Assembly: GCA_030833825.1 (NCBI GenBank)
Contig: JAURGL010000025.1
Coordinates: 1-16,417, forward strand
DNA from: Vulcanococcus sp. SFB_649D_100_25
Lineage (GTDB): Bacteria > Cyanobacteriota > Cyanobacteriia > PCC-6307 > Cyanobiaceae
Reading direction: 5' to 3'
DNA: 16,417 nt
Both the position numbers and the translations under genes were made by a program. Of this stretch, positions 1-7,350 are shown in pieces. Numbering within the stretch: the first letter of the stretch is position 1; each line of letters starts with the position of its first letter. The notes beneath the pieces are model-generated. The model did no database searches. It was given only the letters and a program-made list of their open reading frames with translations, and was not told where the DNA came from.

Positions 1-508
1 ATTCCCGTGTGCCCTTGGTGACCACATCGGGGCGCAGCCGCAATTCACCCCGCCGGGGATTCCACTCCCCCGCAGCCCCTTTCTGCTTGGGGGCCGCCAC
101 CACCACCGAGACCCCACCCCGCTCAAGTTGCTCCAGGAGATCGGCGATCGCCTGCCGCTCCCGGCGGTAACTGGGGGGATTGGCCAGGAGTCGTTTGACC
201 TCATCGAGAGTCAATGGGGGCTCCCCCTGGCGGCGCTGGTAGTGGTAACGCTTCCCCACGCCGGGAATCACCTCCACCCGGGGCAACCAACGTCGATCCG
301 CCCCCTCCAGGGCCTGAAACAGACGCCCCTGGCTGCTGGAATCCAGGGAGAGGTTCTCCGGCAGGGGCATCCCAGCCGGGGATGGGGGCACAGCTGAGCT
401 GACCGATGGCTCCTCAGTAGAAGGGGTCGTCCTCTGGTCAAGGGCCGTCAAGGCGCCGCCCGCCAGCAGGAGGAGCGTGAGAGCAGGAAGCAGGGCACGC
501 ATCGTCAC
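1..508 (-). CDS. Exported protein of unknown function, N-terminal part (runs off left edge)
   Basis: This reading frame is open from the window edge to a start near 508, giving about 169 residues with the C-terminus missing. I chose GTG at 506-508 because a GAGG (complement of 517-520) lies 8 bases upstream. An in-frame ATG at 500-502 is the alternative. The N-terminus looks like a signal peptide or lipid-free export signal (MRALLPALTLLLLAGGALTA), followed by a Ser/Pro/Thr-rich linker. The visible domain contains RWLPRVEVIPGVGKRYHYQ, then a charged helix, then GGVSVVVAAPK and WNPRRGELRLRPDVV. The last stretch resembles the strand that precedes the active-site helix in some cyanobacterial zinc-metallopeptidase-like proteins, but any catalytic motif would lie outside the window, so this is only a guess. 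The gene is divergent from mfd, with about 75 bases between the starts. Confidence 0.6.
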   Translation of the reverse strand, partial: MTMRALLPALTLLLLAGGALTALDQRTTPSTEEPSVSSAVPPSPAGMPLPENLSLDSSSQGRLFQALEGADRRWLPRVEVIPGVGKRYHYQRRQGEPPLTLDEVKRLLANPPSYRRERQAIADLLEQLERGGVSVVVAAPKQKGAAGEWNPRRGELRLRPDVVTKGTRE

Positions 509-583
509 CCGGGCATCCTCACTCCCGCATCCTCTCGTTGCTGCGACTGGCTTGCAAGGATGGGCAGCTGTGTTCTGAGCCCC

Positions 584-3500
584 ATGCCCCTCTCCGCCCT
601 GGTGCGCCAACTGCAGCAGGTGCCCCTGAGCGCGGAGGTCCTGCAACGCAGTCAGCGCAGCGAGCGCCTGCGGCTGAGCGGGGCCGGCCGGGGTGGGAGG
701 GCCTTAATCAGCAGCGTGTTGGCGGGCGCAGCCGAGGCCCCACTGCTGGTCCTGGTTCCAACCCTCGAGGAAGCAGGCCGCTGGGCGGCCCTCCTGGACC
801 TGATGGGGTGGGACAGCGCCCAGCTCTACCCCACCAGTGAAGGGAGCCCCTACGAACCGTTTGATCCCACCAGTGAGATCACCTGGGGGCAACTGCAGGT
901 GCTCAGCGAACTCCTGGATGGGGCCGGACGCTTTGCGATCGTCGCCACCGAACGGGCCCTGCAGCCCCATCTCCCCCCACCGGAGGCCCTCAGGGCCCAG
1001 TGCCTGAGCCTGCGGAAAGGGGATGAACTGGACCTCGAGCAGCTGGGCGAAACCCTGACCCGGCTCGGCTACGAGCGGGTGACCTCCATCGAGCAGGAGG
1101 GCAGCTGGAGCCGACGCGGCGACATCATTGATGTCTTCCCGGTGAGCGCCGAGCTGCCGGTGCGGCTTGAGTTCTTTGGGGAAGAGCTGGAAAAGCTGCG
1201 GGAATTTGATCCCGCCAGCCAGCGCTCCCTCGATCCGATTGAGGTGGTGCGGCTCACCCCCAGTGGCTATGGCCCGCTGATCGCGGATGCCCTGCGGGAC
1301 TCCATGCCCGAGGGCCTCGACCAGCTGCTGAGCCCGGAGGCCAGCGAACAGCTGCTGGAGGGGGGAACACCAGAGGGCATGCGCCGGCTGATGGGATTGG
1401 CCTGGCAAGAACCGGCCTCGCTGCTCGACTACCTACCCAAGACCACCCTGGTGGTGATCGATGAGCGCCGCCATTGCCTGTCCCATGGGGAGCAGTGGTT
1501 CGATCACGCCTGCGAGCACCACGCCGACGTGTGCGCGGAACTGGGCGCTGCACTGCCCCCTCAGATGCACCGCAGCCCGGCGGAGGCCCTCGCTGAAGCT
1601 GAGGCCTTCCCCGGCTTTGACCTGGCGGAGCTGCATGAAAGCGATCAGCACCCCAACAGCTTTGACCTCTCGAGTCGGCCCGTGCCGGCCTACCCCAATC
1701 AGTTCGGGAAGTTGGCCGGGCTGATCAAGGAGTTCCAAAAGGAGAAAGCCCGGGTCTGGCTGCTATCGGCCCAACCCAGCCGGGCCGTGGCCCTCCTGGA
1801 GGAACACGACTGCATCAGCCGCTTTGTTCCCAACCCAGCTGACTTCCCTGCCATCGATCGCCTGATCGAGCAGAACACACCGGTGGCCCTGAAGACGAAG
1901 GGGACCGCAGAACTCGAAGGCCTGCAGCTGCCCGCCTGGCAGCTGGCCCTGATCACCGACCGGGAATTTTTCGGACAGCACTCCCTCGCCGCCACGGGCT
2001 ATGTGCGCCGCCGCCGCAAGGCCGCCAGCCGGACGGTGGATCCCAACAAGATGCAGCCGGGCGACTTCGTCGTGCATCGCAACCACGGCATCGGGAAGTT
2101 CCTCAAACTCGAAAAACTGGCGATCGGCGGCGAATCCCGCGATTACCTGGTGGTGCAGTACGCCGACGGCCTGCTGCGGGTTGCCGCTGACCAGCTGGGA
2201 AGCCTCGGGCGCTATCGAGCCACCAGTGAGACCCCACCGGATCTCAACCGGATGGGCGGGACCGCCTGGACGAAGGCCAAGGAGCGCGCCCGCAAGGCCG
2301 TCCGCAAAGTGGCCCTGGATCTGGTGAAGCTCTACGCCGAGCGCCATCAGGCCGCCGGCTTCTCCTTCCCCGCTGATGGGCCCTGGCAAAACGAACTGGA
2401 GGATTCGTTCCCGTACGAACCCACCCCCGATCAGGTCAAGGCGATCGCCGATGTGAAGCGCGATATGGAGCAACCCCAACCGATGGATCGCCTGGTCTGC
2501 GGGGATGTGGGCTTCGGCAAGACCGAAGTGGCGATCCGGGCGATCTTCAAGGCGGTGACCGCCGGCAAGCAGGTGGCCATGCTGGCCCCCACCACCGTCC
2601 TGGCCCAGCAGCACTGGCGCTCCCTCTCAGAGCGCTTCGCCCCCTATCCCATCAAGGTCAGCTTGCTGAACCGCTTCCGCACCGCCGGTGAGCGCAAAGT
2701 GATTCAAGAGGGCCTCAGCGAAGGGACCGTGGATGTGGTGGTGGGGACCCACCAGCTCCTGGGCAAGGGGACCAGCTTCAAGGAGCTCGGCCTGCTGGTG
2801 GTGGATGAGGAGCAGCGCTTCGGGGTCAACCAGAAGGAAAAGATCAAGGCCCTGCGCAAGGACGTCGACGTCCTGACCCTCTCGGCGACCCCGATCCCCC
2901 GGACCCTCTACATGAGCCTCTCCGGTGTTCGGGAGATGAGCCTGATCACCACGCCTCCCCCCCTGAGGCGTCCGATCAAGACACACCTCGCCTCCCTCGA
3001 TGAGGAAGCGGTACGCAGCGCGATCCGCCAGGAGCTCGATCGTGGCGGACAGATCTTCTATGTGGTCCCCCGGGTGGAGGGGATCGAGGAGGTGGCCGAG
3101 CGGCTGCGCCTGATGATCCCCGGCCTGAGGCTCCTGGTGGCCCATGGCCAGATGGCCGAGGGAGAACTGGAGAGCGCCATGGTGGCCTTCAACGCCGGGG
3201 AGGCCGATCTGATGCTCTGCACCACGATCGTGGAGAGCGGCCTCGACATCCCTCGAGTCAACACGATCCTGATCGAAGACGCCCACAAGTTCGGCCTCGC
3301 GCAGCTGTATCAGCTGCGCGGTCGGGTAGGACGCAGCGGAATCCAGGCCCACGCCTGGCTCTTCTATCCCGGTGACGCCTCCCTCAGTGATGCGGCCCGG
3401 CAACGCCTGCGGGCCATTCAGGAGTTCGCCCAGCTCGGCAGCGGCTACCAGCTGGCCATGCGCGACATGGAGATCCGCGGCGTGGGGAACCTTCTGGGGG

Positions 3501-4135
3501 TCGAGCAGAGCGGACAGATGGAGGCCATCGGCTTCGACCTGTACATGGAGATGCTCCAGGAATCCCTGGCGGAGATCCAGGGGCAGGACATCCCTGCGGT
3601 GGATGACACCCAGATCGATCTCCCCATCACGGCCTTCATCCCCGGGGACTGGATCAGTGACAACGACGAGAAGATGGCCGCATACCGCGCCGCGGCCGAC
3701 TGCTCCAGCCCAGAGGCCCTGCTGCAGTTGGCGGCCGACTGGGTTGATCGCTACGGGGCGATCCCTGCCCCCGTGGTCTCCCTGCTCCAGCTGATGGAGT
3801 TGAAGTGGCTCGCCAGGCGCTGCGGCTTCTCGCGGATCAAACCGGAGAAGCCCAACATCGCCCTGGAGACCCCGATGGAGGAGCCCGCCTTCCGGCTGCT
3901 GCGCCAGGGGCTGCCTCAGCACCTGCACGGACGCCTGGTGTATCAGGCCGGGAGCGGCAGCACCGCCAAAGTGCTGGCCCGCGGGCTCGGGGTCCTGCCG
4001 ATGGAGAAGCAAGTGGAGGAACTGATGCAGTGGCTCAAGCAGATGGCCGAGCAGATCCCAGGCAGCGATGGCCTCACGGATGCCCAGCGCGCCGAGCAGC
4101 TCAAGGCCAAGAACGAGGCGGTGCTGGCGCTCTGA
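584..4135 (+). CDS. mfd: Transcription-repair coupling factor Mfd
   Basis: Mfd is a DNA translocase that pushes stalled RNA polymerase off template lesions and recruits UvrA. This copy is about 1183 residues, full length for the family. In order it shows a UvrB-like N-terminal region (SEGSPYEPFDPTSE), the RNA-polymerase-interacting CarD-like domain from about residue 490 (MQPGDFVVHRNHGIGKF), Walker A GDVGFGKTE at 640-648 (K646), DEEQ at 741-744, LSATPIPRT from 766, helicase motif VI (RGRVGRSG) from 912, and the C-terminal TRCF domain from about 1007. The frame is open from ATG 560, but that codon directly abuts AAGG with no spacer. ATG 584 (MPLSALVRQL) is preferred because it fits my memory of relatives' N-termini. 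It has no clear Shine-Dalgarno site, so the start is uncertain by 8 residues. Confidence 0.97.
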   Translation: MPLSALVRQLQQVPLSAEVLQRSQRSERLRLSGAGRGGRALISSVLAGAAEAPLLVLVPTLEEAGRWAALLDLMGWDSAQLYPTSEGSPYEPFDPTSEITWGQLQVLSELLDGAGRFAIVATERALQPHLPPPEALRAQCLSLRKGDELDLEQLGETLTRLGYERVTSIEQEGSWSRRGDIIDVFPVSAELPVRLEFFGEELEKLREFDPASQRSLDPIEVVRLTPSGYGPLIADALRDSMPEGLDQLLSPEASEQLLEGGTPEGMRRLMGLAWQEPASLLDYLPKTTLVVIDERRHCLSHGEQWFDHACEHHADVCAELGAALPPQMHRSPAEALAEAEAFPGFDLAELHESDQHPNSFDLSSRPVPAYPNQFGKLAGLIKEFQKEKARVWLLSAQPSRAVALLEEHDCISRFVPNPADFPAIDRLIEQNTPVALKTKGTAELEGLQLPAWQLALITDREFFGQHSLAATGYVRRRRKAASRTVDPNKMQPGDFVVHRNHGIGKFLKLEKLAIGGESRDYLVVQYADGLLRVAADQLGSLGRYRATSETPPDLNRMGGTAWTKAKERARKAVRKVALDLVKLYAERHQAAGFSFPADGPWQNELEDSFPYEPTPDQVKAIADVKRDMEQPQPMDRLVCGDVGFGKTEVAIRAIFKAVTAGKQVAMLAPTTVLAQQHWRSLSERFAPYPIKVSLLNRFRTAGERKVIQEGLSEGTVDVVVGTHQLLGKGTSFKELGLLVVDEEQRFGVNQKEKIKALRKDVDVLTLSATPIPRTLYMSLSGVREMSLITTPPPLRRPIKTHLASLDEEAVRSAIRQELDRGGQIFYVVPRVEGIEEVAERLRLMIPGLRLLVAHGQMAEGELESAMVAFNAGEADLMLCTTIVESGLDIPRVNTILIEDAHKFGLAQLYQLRGRVGRSGIQAHAWLFYPGDASLSDAARQRLRAIQEFAQLGSGYQLAMRDMEIRGVGNLLGVEQSGQMEAIGFDLYMEMLQESLAEIQGQDIPAVDDTQIDLPITAFIPGDWISDNDEKMAAYRAAADCSSPEALLQLAADWVDRYGAIPAPVVSLLQLMELKWLARRCGFSRIKPEKPNIALETPMEEPAFRLLRQGLPQHLHGRLVYQAGSGSTAKVLARGLGVLPMEKQVEELMQWLKQMAEQIPGSDGLTDAQRAEQLKAKNEAVLAL

Positions 4136-4184
4136 GCCCTAAATGCGGCCCAACGCAAGCCAGGGGACGCTCTCTCAGACGCGC
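4127..4184 (+). terminator. Three-tier stem-loop over the mfd stop codon
   Basis: The outer stem pairs GCGCTCTGAG (4127-4136) with CTCAGA-C-GCGC (4174-4184), with one bulged C. Inside it CCCT (4137-4140) can pair with AGGG (4162-4165), and TGCG (4144-4147) with CGCA (4154-4157). The mfd TGA (4133-4135) lies within the left arm. No U tract follows, since the next bases are AAAAG, so this is not a textbook intrinsic terminator. Termination or mRNA 3'-end protection is inferred from position. Confidence 0.45.
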
Positions 4185-4187
4185 AAA

Positions 4188-4223
4188 AGTCCGTTACAAT
4201 TGTGAGAACTTCTGTAACGGACT
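4188..4223 (+). promoter_or_regulatory. Perfect 11-bp inverted repeat over the putative -10 and leader of the 62-residue gene
   Basis: AGTCCGTTACA (4188-4198) is exactly mirrored by TGTAACGGACT (4213-4223), separated by 14 bases. Two smaller palindromes are nested between the arms: ACAATTGT (4196-4203) and AGAA-C-TTCT (4205-4213). The hexamer TACAAT (4195-4200) matches a sigma-70 -10 box at five of six positions, which would place the transcript start near 4207. I see no good -35. The dyad ends three bases before the ATG at 4227. It could be an operator for a dimeric regulator at the promoter, or a hairpin in the mRNA leader if transcription starts further upstream. Confidence 0.55.
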
Positions 4224-4226
4224 CTC

Positions 4227-4415
4227 ATGGGCCCCGGGCTTGGAGACGTGATCGACATCAGCAGCGGCTTCGGTGGCGGTCTGTCCCTGATCTCCGGCCT
4301 GGTGAGCATGGTTGCCCTGGGAATCTTCGCCCTGCTTCAGGGCGACGCCGGGAACGATGACGACGACTCCACCCCCGGTGGTGGCTTGATGCAGCCCGTC
4401 GGCAGCGCAGCCTGA
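4227..4415 (+). CDS. Small single-span membrane protein with acidic tail, unknown function
   Basis: The product is 62 residues. A glycine-rich start (MGPGLGDVIDISSGFGGG) leads into one hydrophobic segment at about residues 19-39 (LSLISGLVSMVALGIFALLQG). A short acidic patch, NDDDDS, and a tail ending in GGGLMQPVGSAA follow. It is placed alone between mfd and the convergent ctpA, behind its own dyad-containing promoter region and followed by two stem-loops, so it is probably transcribed as a single gene. ATG 4227 is the only sensible start and has no strong Shine-Dalgarno site. The soluble tail rich in Asp and Gly suggests a small membrane-anchored interaction partner, but no function can be assigned. 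A real gene is supported by the matching promoter-like and terminator-like elements on both sides. Confidence 0.7.
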   Translation: MGPGLGDVIDISSGFGGGLSLISGLVSMVALGIFALLQGDAGNDDDDSTPGGGLMQPVGSAA

Positions 4416-4429
4416 GTCTTCGGCCTCGA

Positions 4430-4509
4430 CCGCCTCTAAAACGGCGGCAAGCCTTGTCACTGCTTCAACCGCCCTGCCGTTGGTCGACTTAGTCGACTAA
4501 CGACAGGGC
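4430..4509. terminator. Two stem-loops between convergent genes (62-residue gene and ctpA)
   Basis: The first hairpin pairs CCGCC (4430-4434) with GGCGG (4443-4447) across TCTAAAAC. The second is long: an 18-base left arm beginning GCCCTG at 4471 pairs with a right arm ending CAGGGC at 4509 around a TTA loop, with 16 Watson-Crick pairs, one G-T wobble and one mismatch. GTCGAC occurs once in each arm. Neither hairpin is followed by a U run on either strand. The near-symmetric long hairpin between two converging transcripts fits a bidirectional terminator. A small C(TTCG)G-capped hairpin at 4414-4427 also touches the TGA of the upstream gene. Confidence 0.5.
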
Positions 4510-4549
4510 ATTCCATTGATGGGCATGCCGACCAGCTTCAAGCCGAGCG

Positions 4550-5944
4550 TTATCGGGCAGGTGATCCAACCGGCTCGGGGGTCGTGGCCTTCAAGGCGGC
4601 AGGGACATTGGCGCTACCAGGGGAGTAGAGCCGAGCCTTGGTCACGGTCCCAGCGGACTTCACCTGCTTGAGCAGGGTGGATTCAGCCACCCGGTACTGG
4701 CTGTCCTTCTTCGTGCCGAGGTCCTCAAGGCGCAGCTTCTCCGCCTCCTGCGGGGTGAGCTTGGCGCGCACATCCGGATCGATGCCGTGCTTGTGGATGT
4801 CCCGTCCGCTGGGAGTCAGGTACTTGGCGATGGTCACGGTCATGCCGGAGCCATCGGTCAGGCCGCGGACCGATTGCACCAGGCCCTTTCCGAAGGTTTT
4901 TTCTCCCACCAGAACGGCACGGTGGTTGTCCTGGAGAGCACCGGAGAGGATCTCACTGGCACTGGCGGAACCTTCATTCACCAGGATCACCAGAGGGCGA
5001 TCAGTGAGGGCACGTCCAACGGCCCGTTTGACATCCTGAATGCCGTCCCGGGTTTTGGTGGAGACGATCACGCCTTCATTGAGCCATTGGCGGGCAATGG
5101 CGATGCTCGCCATCAGGAGGCCACCGGGATTGCTCCGCAGGTCGAGCACGTAGCCATCAACCTTCTGCTTCTCCAGATCCTTCACGGCATCCGCCATGTC
5201 TTTGGCGGCATTCGCGTTGAACTGCTTGAGGCGGATGTAGCCGATCTTGGTGCCATCCCCTGCGGTGTTCACCTGGGTGTCGACGGCATGCAGCTCAATG
5301 CGGGCCCGCACCAGCGGGGTCTCCAGCAACTTGCCGTTGCGACGCAGCTGCAGGTTGACGGTGCTGCCCGCCTGGCCGCGGATCAACTTGACCGCGTCCT
5401 CTGTAGACATCCCCTTGGTGTTCTTGCCGTCGATGGCGGTGATCACGTCCTTCGGCATCACCCCGGCCCGGGATGCCGGTGATCCTTCAATCGGGCTCAC
5501 CACGGTGAGCTCCTTGGTGTCCTTGTCGAGGCTCAGCTGGATGCCCACCCCGGAGAGTTCCCCGGAGGTGTCGATCTGCATCTCCTTGAACTCCCGCGGA
5601 TCCATGAAGCGGGTGTAGGGGTCATCGAGGGTGGCGAGCATGCCCCGGATGGCCTCGTAGCTCTCCTTCGTGCTGCCATAGCTCTTGGCCAGCACCTGAC
5701 GCCGCAGGGTGCGCCACTTGTCAGCGGTGTATTTCCCGTTGATATCCAGGTAATCCCGGAAGACGATCTGCCAGGTCTGATCGATCACCTCCTTCGGGCT
5801 GTCGCTCACCAGCGAGGCGGCGCTGGGTTGGAGCAAAGGAGGCAGGCAGATGGCCCCGAAGGCACCTGCACCGACCAACAGGAGCAGGCCTCTTCGGCGG
5901 ACACCACGGGTTGTCTTGTTCGCGTCGGCGCGACCGTGGCCCAT
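4550..5944 (-). CDS. ctpA: C-terminal processing peptidase (CtpA/Prc type, family S41)
   Basis: Family S41A proteases cut the C-terminal tails of exported proteins by a Ser-Lys dyad. In cyanobacteria the CtpA member matures the D1 protein of photosystem II on the lumen side. This protein has 464 residues. A basic N-terminus (GVRRRG) and hydrophobic stretch at about 17-39 end in PSAAS and serve as an export signal. The PDZ domain covers about residues 128-203. The catalytic core contains SNPGG (271-275), the nucleophile S328 in NEGSASASE, and K353 in GEKTFGKG, with the expected 25-residue spacing. ATG 5944 is chosen because AGGAG lies 7 bases upstream; an in-frame ATG at 5989 would add 15 residues without such a site. 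Cyanobacteria carry paralogues, so CtpB or CtpC remains possible and D1 is not proven to be the substrate. Confidence 0.92.
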   Translation of the reverse strand: MGHGRADANKTTRGVRRRGLLLLVGAGAFGAICLPPLLQPSAASLVSDSPKEVIDQTWQIVFRDYLDINGKYTADKWRTLRRQVLAKSYGSTKESYEAIRGMLATLDDPYTRFMDPREFKEMQIDTSGELSGVGIQLSLDKDTKELTVVSPIEGSPASRAGVMPKDVITAIDGKNTKGMSTEDAVKLIRGQAGSTVNLQLRRNGKLLETPLVRARIELHAVDTQVNTAGDGTKIGYIRLKQFNANAAKDMADAVKDLEKQKVDGYVLDLRSNPGGLLMASIAIARQWLNEGVIVSTKTRDGIQDVKRAVGRALTDRPLVILVNEGSASASEILSGALQDNHRAVLVGEKTFGKGLVQSVRGLTDGSGMTVTIAKYLTPSGRDIHKHGIDPDVRAKLTPQEAEKLRLEDLGTKKDSQYRVAESTLLKQVKSAGTVTKARLYSPGSANVPAALKATTPEPVGSPAR

Positions 5945-5988
5945 TGAGGCGCTCCTGACTAGGGGCTGTTCGTTCAACGTAGCTCCCA

Positions 5989-6004
5989 ATTTGCAACTGC
6001 AAAT
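5989..6004. promoter_or_regulatory. 16-bp palindrome upstream of ctpA
   Basis: ATTTGCA-AC-TGCAAAT is a perfect 7+2+7 palindrome 44 bases before the ctpA start, inside the only sizeable gap (120 bp) of the minus-strand block. With one extra A on one side the symmetry extends through CCA and TGG. The surroundings are locally AT-richer than the genes. Size and place suit a dimeric repressor site near a ctpA promoter. A regulator cannot be named. Confidence 0.4.
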
Positions 6005-6064
6005 GGCGGGAAAACCGGAGATATCTGAGGTTGACCAGGGCTTGTGCTGGCCAGATTCAGCTGG

Positions 6065-7312
6065 TTAGGGATCCAGCCAACGGCCGTCTTCCTTAATCAG
6101 CTGGATCAAGGCCTCAACGCCTTCCGCCTCCGGGACGCGGCGGATCTCGTCGCGGCCGCGGTACAGCGAGATCACACCAGGGGTTTTGCCCACATAGCCA
6201 TAGTCGGCATCGGCCATCTCGCCGGGGCCGTTGACGATGCAACCCATCACGGCGATGTCGAGTCCGGTGAGATGGGCCGTGGCATTACGGACCTTGTGGA
6301 GCACTTCCTCAAGGTTGAAGAGGGTGCGGCCGCAGCTGGGGCAGCTGACGTATTCGACCATCGTCTTGCGCAGGCCGAGGGCCTGCAGGATCGAATAACA
6401 GACGGGGATCTCCTTTTCCGGGGCCTCCGTCAGGGAGACGCGGATGGTGTCGCCAAGACCGTCGGCCAGCAGGGTGGCGATGCCAGCGGTGCTCTTGATC
6501 CGGCCGTAGTCCCCGTCCCCGGCCTCTGTGACCCCGAGGTGCAGCGGGTAATTGAAACCCTCCGCATCCATCCGATCGGCCATCATCCGGTAGGCCGCCA
6601 GCATCACGGGGGCCCGCGAGGCCTTCATCGACACCACGATGTTGTGATAGTCGAGGCGATCGCAGATCCGGATGAACTCCAGGGCGCTTTCGACCATCCC
6701 TAACGGGGTATCCCCGTAGGTGAACAGCATCCGCTCCGCCAGGGAGCCGTGGTTCACGCCAATCCGGAGGGCTTTGTCCTGGTCCTTCAGCAGGCTCACC
6801 AGAGGCTCGAAGGTCTCGGTGATGCGATCGCCAATCTGAGCGATTTCATCGGGTGTGAATTCGGTCCGGTTGGGATCGGGCTTGTCAAACACAAACAGGC
6901 CCGGGTTGATCCGGACTTTGTCCACATGGTTCGCCACCTCAAGGGCGATCTTCATGCCGTTGTGGTGCACATCCGCCACCAGGGGCACCGGCTGGTAGGT
7001 GTCTTCCAGACGTTTGCGGATCTCTCCCATCGCCTTGGCATGGGCCAGCGACGGCACCGTGACCCGCACGATTTCGCAGCCGGCCTCATGCAGGCGCCGG
7101 ATCCCGGCGGTGGCACCTTCGATATCGAGGGTGTCCTCGTTGATCATTGACTGCACCACAACCGGGTGCTCACTGCCGATCCAGAGATCTCCCACCCGGA
7201 CGCTGCGGGTCTTGCGGCGGCGGATCACCGTGTCGTAACGGGACGAATCCGCAATGACTGCGCCCTGCCCGGCTTGCGGAGCGGCCGAAGGAGAAGCCAG
7301 GGAGGCGGTCAT
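6065..7312 (-). CDS. ispG: 4-hydroxy-3-methylbut-2-enyl diphosphate synthase IspG (GcpE)
   Basis: IspG is the [4Fe-4S] enzyme that converts methylerythritol cyclodiphosphate to HMBPP, the second-last step of the MEP pathway that feeds carotenoids, the phytyl chain and quinones. In photosynthetic cells ferredoxin usually supplies the electrons. The 415-residue protein shows the TIM-barrel opening RRKTRSVRVGDLWIG, the segment VPLVADVHHN, and the cluster ligands C324 and C327 (SCPSCGR) and C358 (MGCIVNGPGE). The frame stays open up to 7507, but the extra 65 residues lie inside the upstream glycosylase gene and are low in family character. ATG 7312 (MTASLASPSAAP) is therefore the start. It lies 38 bases after the glycosylase stop, so co-transcription is likely. 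Confidence 0.97.
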   Translation of the reverse strand: MTASLASPSAAPQAGQGAVIADSSRYDTVIRRRKTRSVRVGDLWIGSEHPVVVQSMINEDTLDIEGATAGIRRLHEAGCEIVRVTVPSLAHAKAMGEIRKRLEDTYQPVPLVADVHHNGMKIALEVANHVDKVRINPGLFVFDKPDPNRTEFTPDEIAQIGDRITETFEPLVSLLKDQDKALRIGVNHGSLAERMLFTYGDTPLGMVESALEFIRICDRLDYHNIVVSMKASRAPVMLAAYRMMADRMDAEGFNYPLHLGVTEAGDGDYGRIKSTAGIATLLADGLGDTIRVSLTEAPEKEIPVCYSILQALGLRKTMVEYVSCPSCGRTLFNLEEVLHKVRNATAHLTGLDIAVMGCIVNGPGEMADADYGYVGKTPGVISLYRGRDEIRRVPEAEGVEALIQLIKEDGRWLDP

Positions 7313-7350
7313 GGCAGCAGTGGTCGGCAGGCCTGTGTGGGGCAAGCCTG

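Noticed and set aside
513..534. Direct repeat GCATCCTC (513-520 and 527-534) in the gap before mfd
   Set aside because: Eight bases, two copies only; probably chance, although one copy provides the GAGG site for the divergent gene.
2627..4012. Long minus-strand open frame (461 codons) inside mfd, and a similar 283-codon frame at 1763-2614
   Set aside because: Both are antisense to strongly conserved mfd motifs, His/Gln/Gly-rich without recognisable domains, and typical of shadow frames in GC-rich DNA.
4787..5482. 231-codon plus-strand frame within ctpA
   Set aside because: It is antisense to the PDZ and catalytic domains of the protease; no domain seen.
5827..5900. Twin-arginine signal in the CtpA-type protease
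   Set aside because: RRR occurs before the hydrophobic stretch but the residues after it do not fit the S-R-R-x-F-L-K consensus, so a Sec route is as likely.
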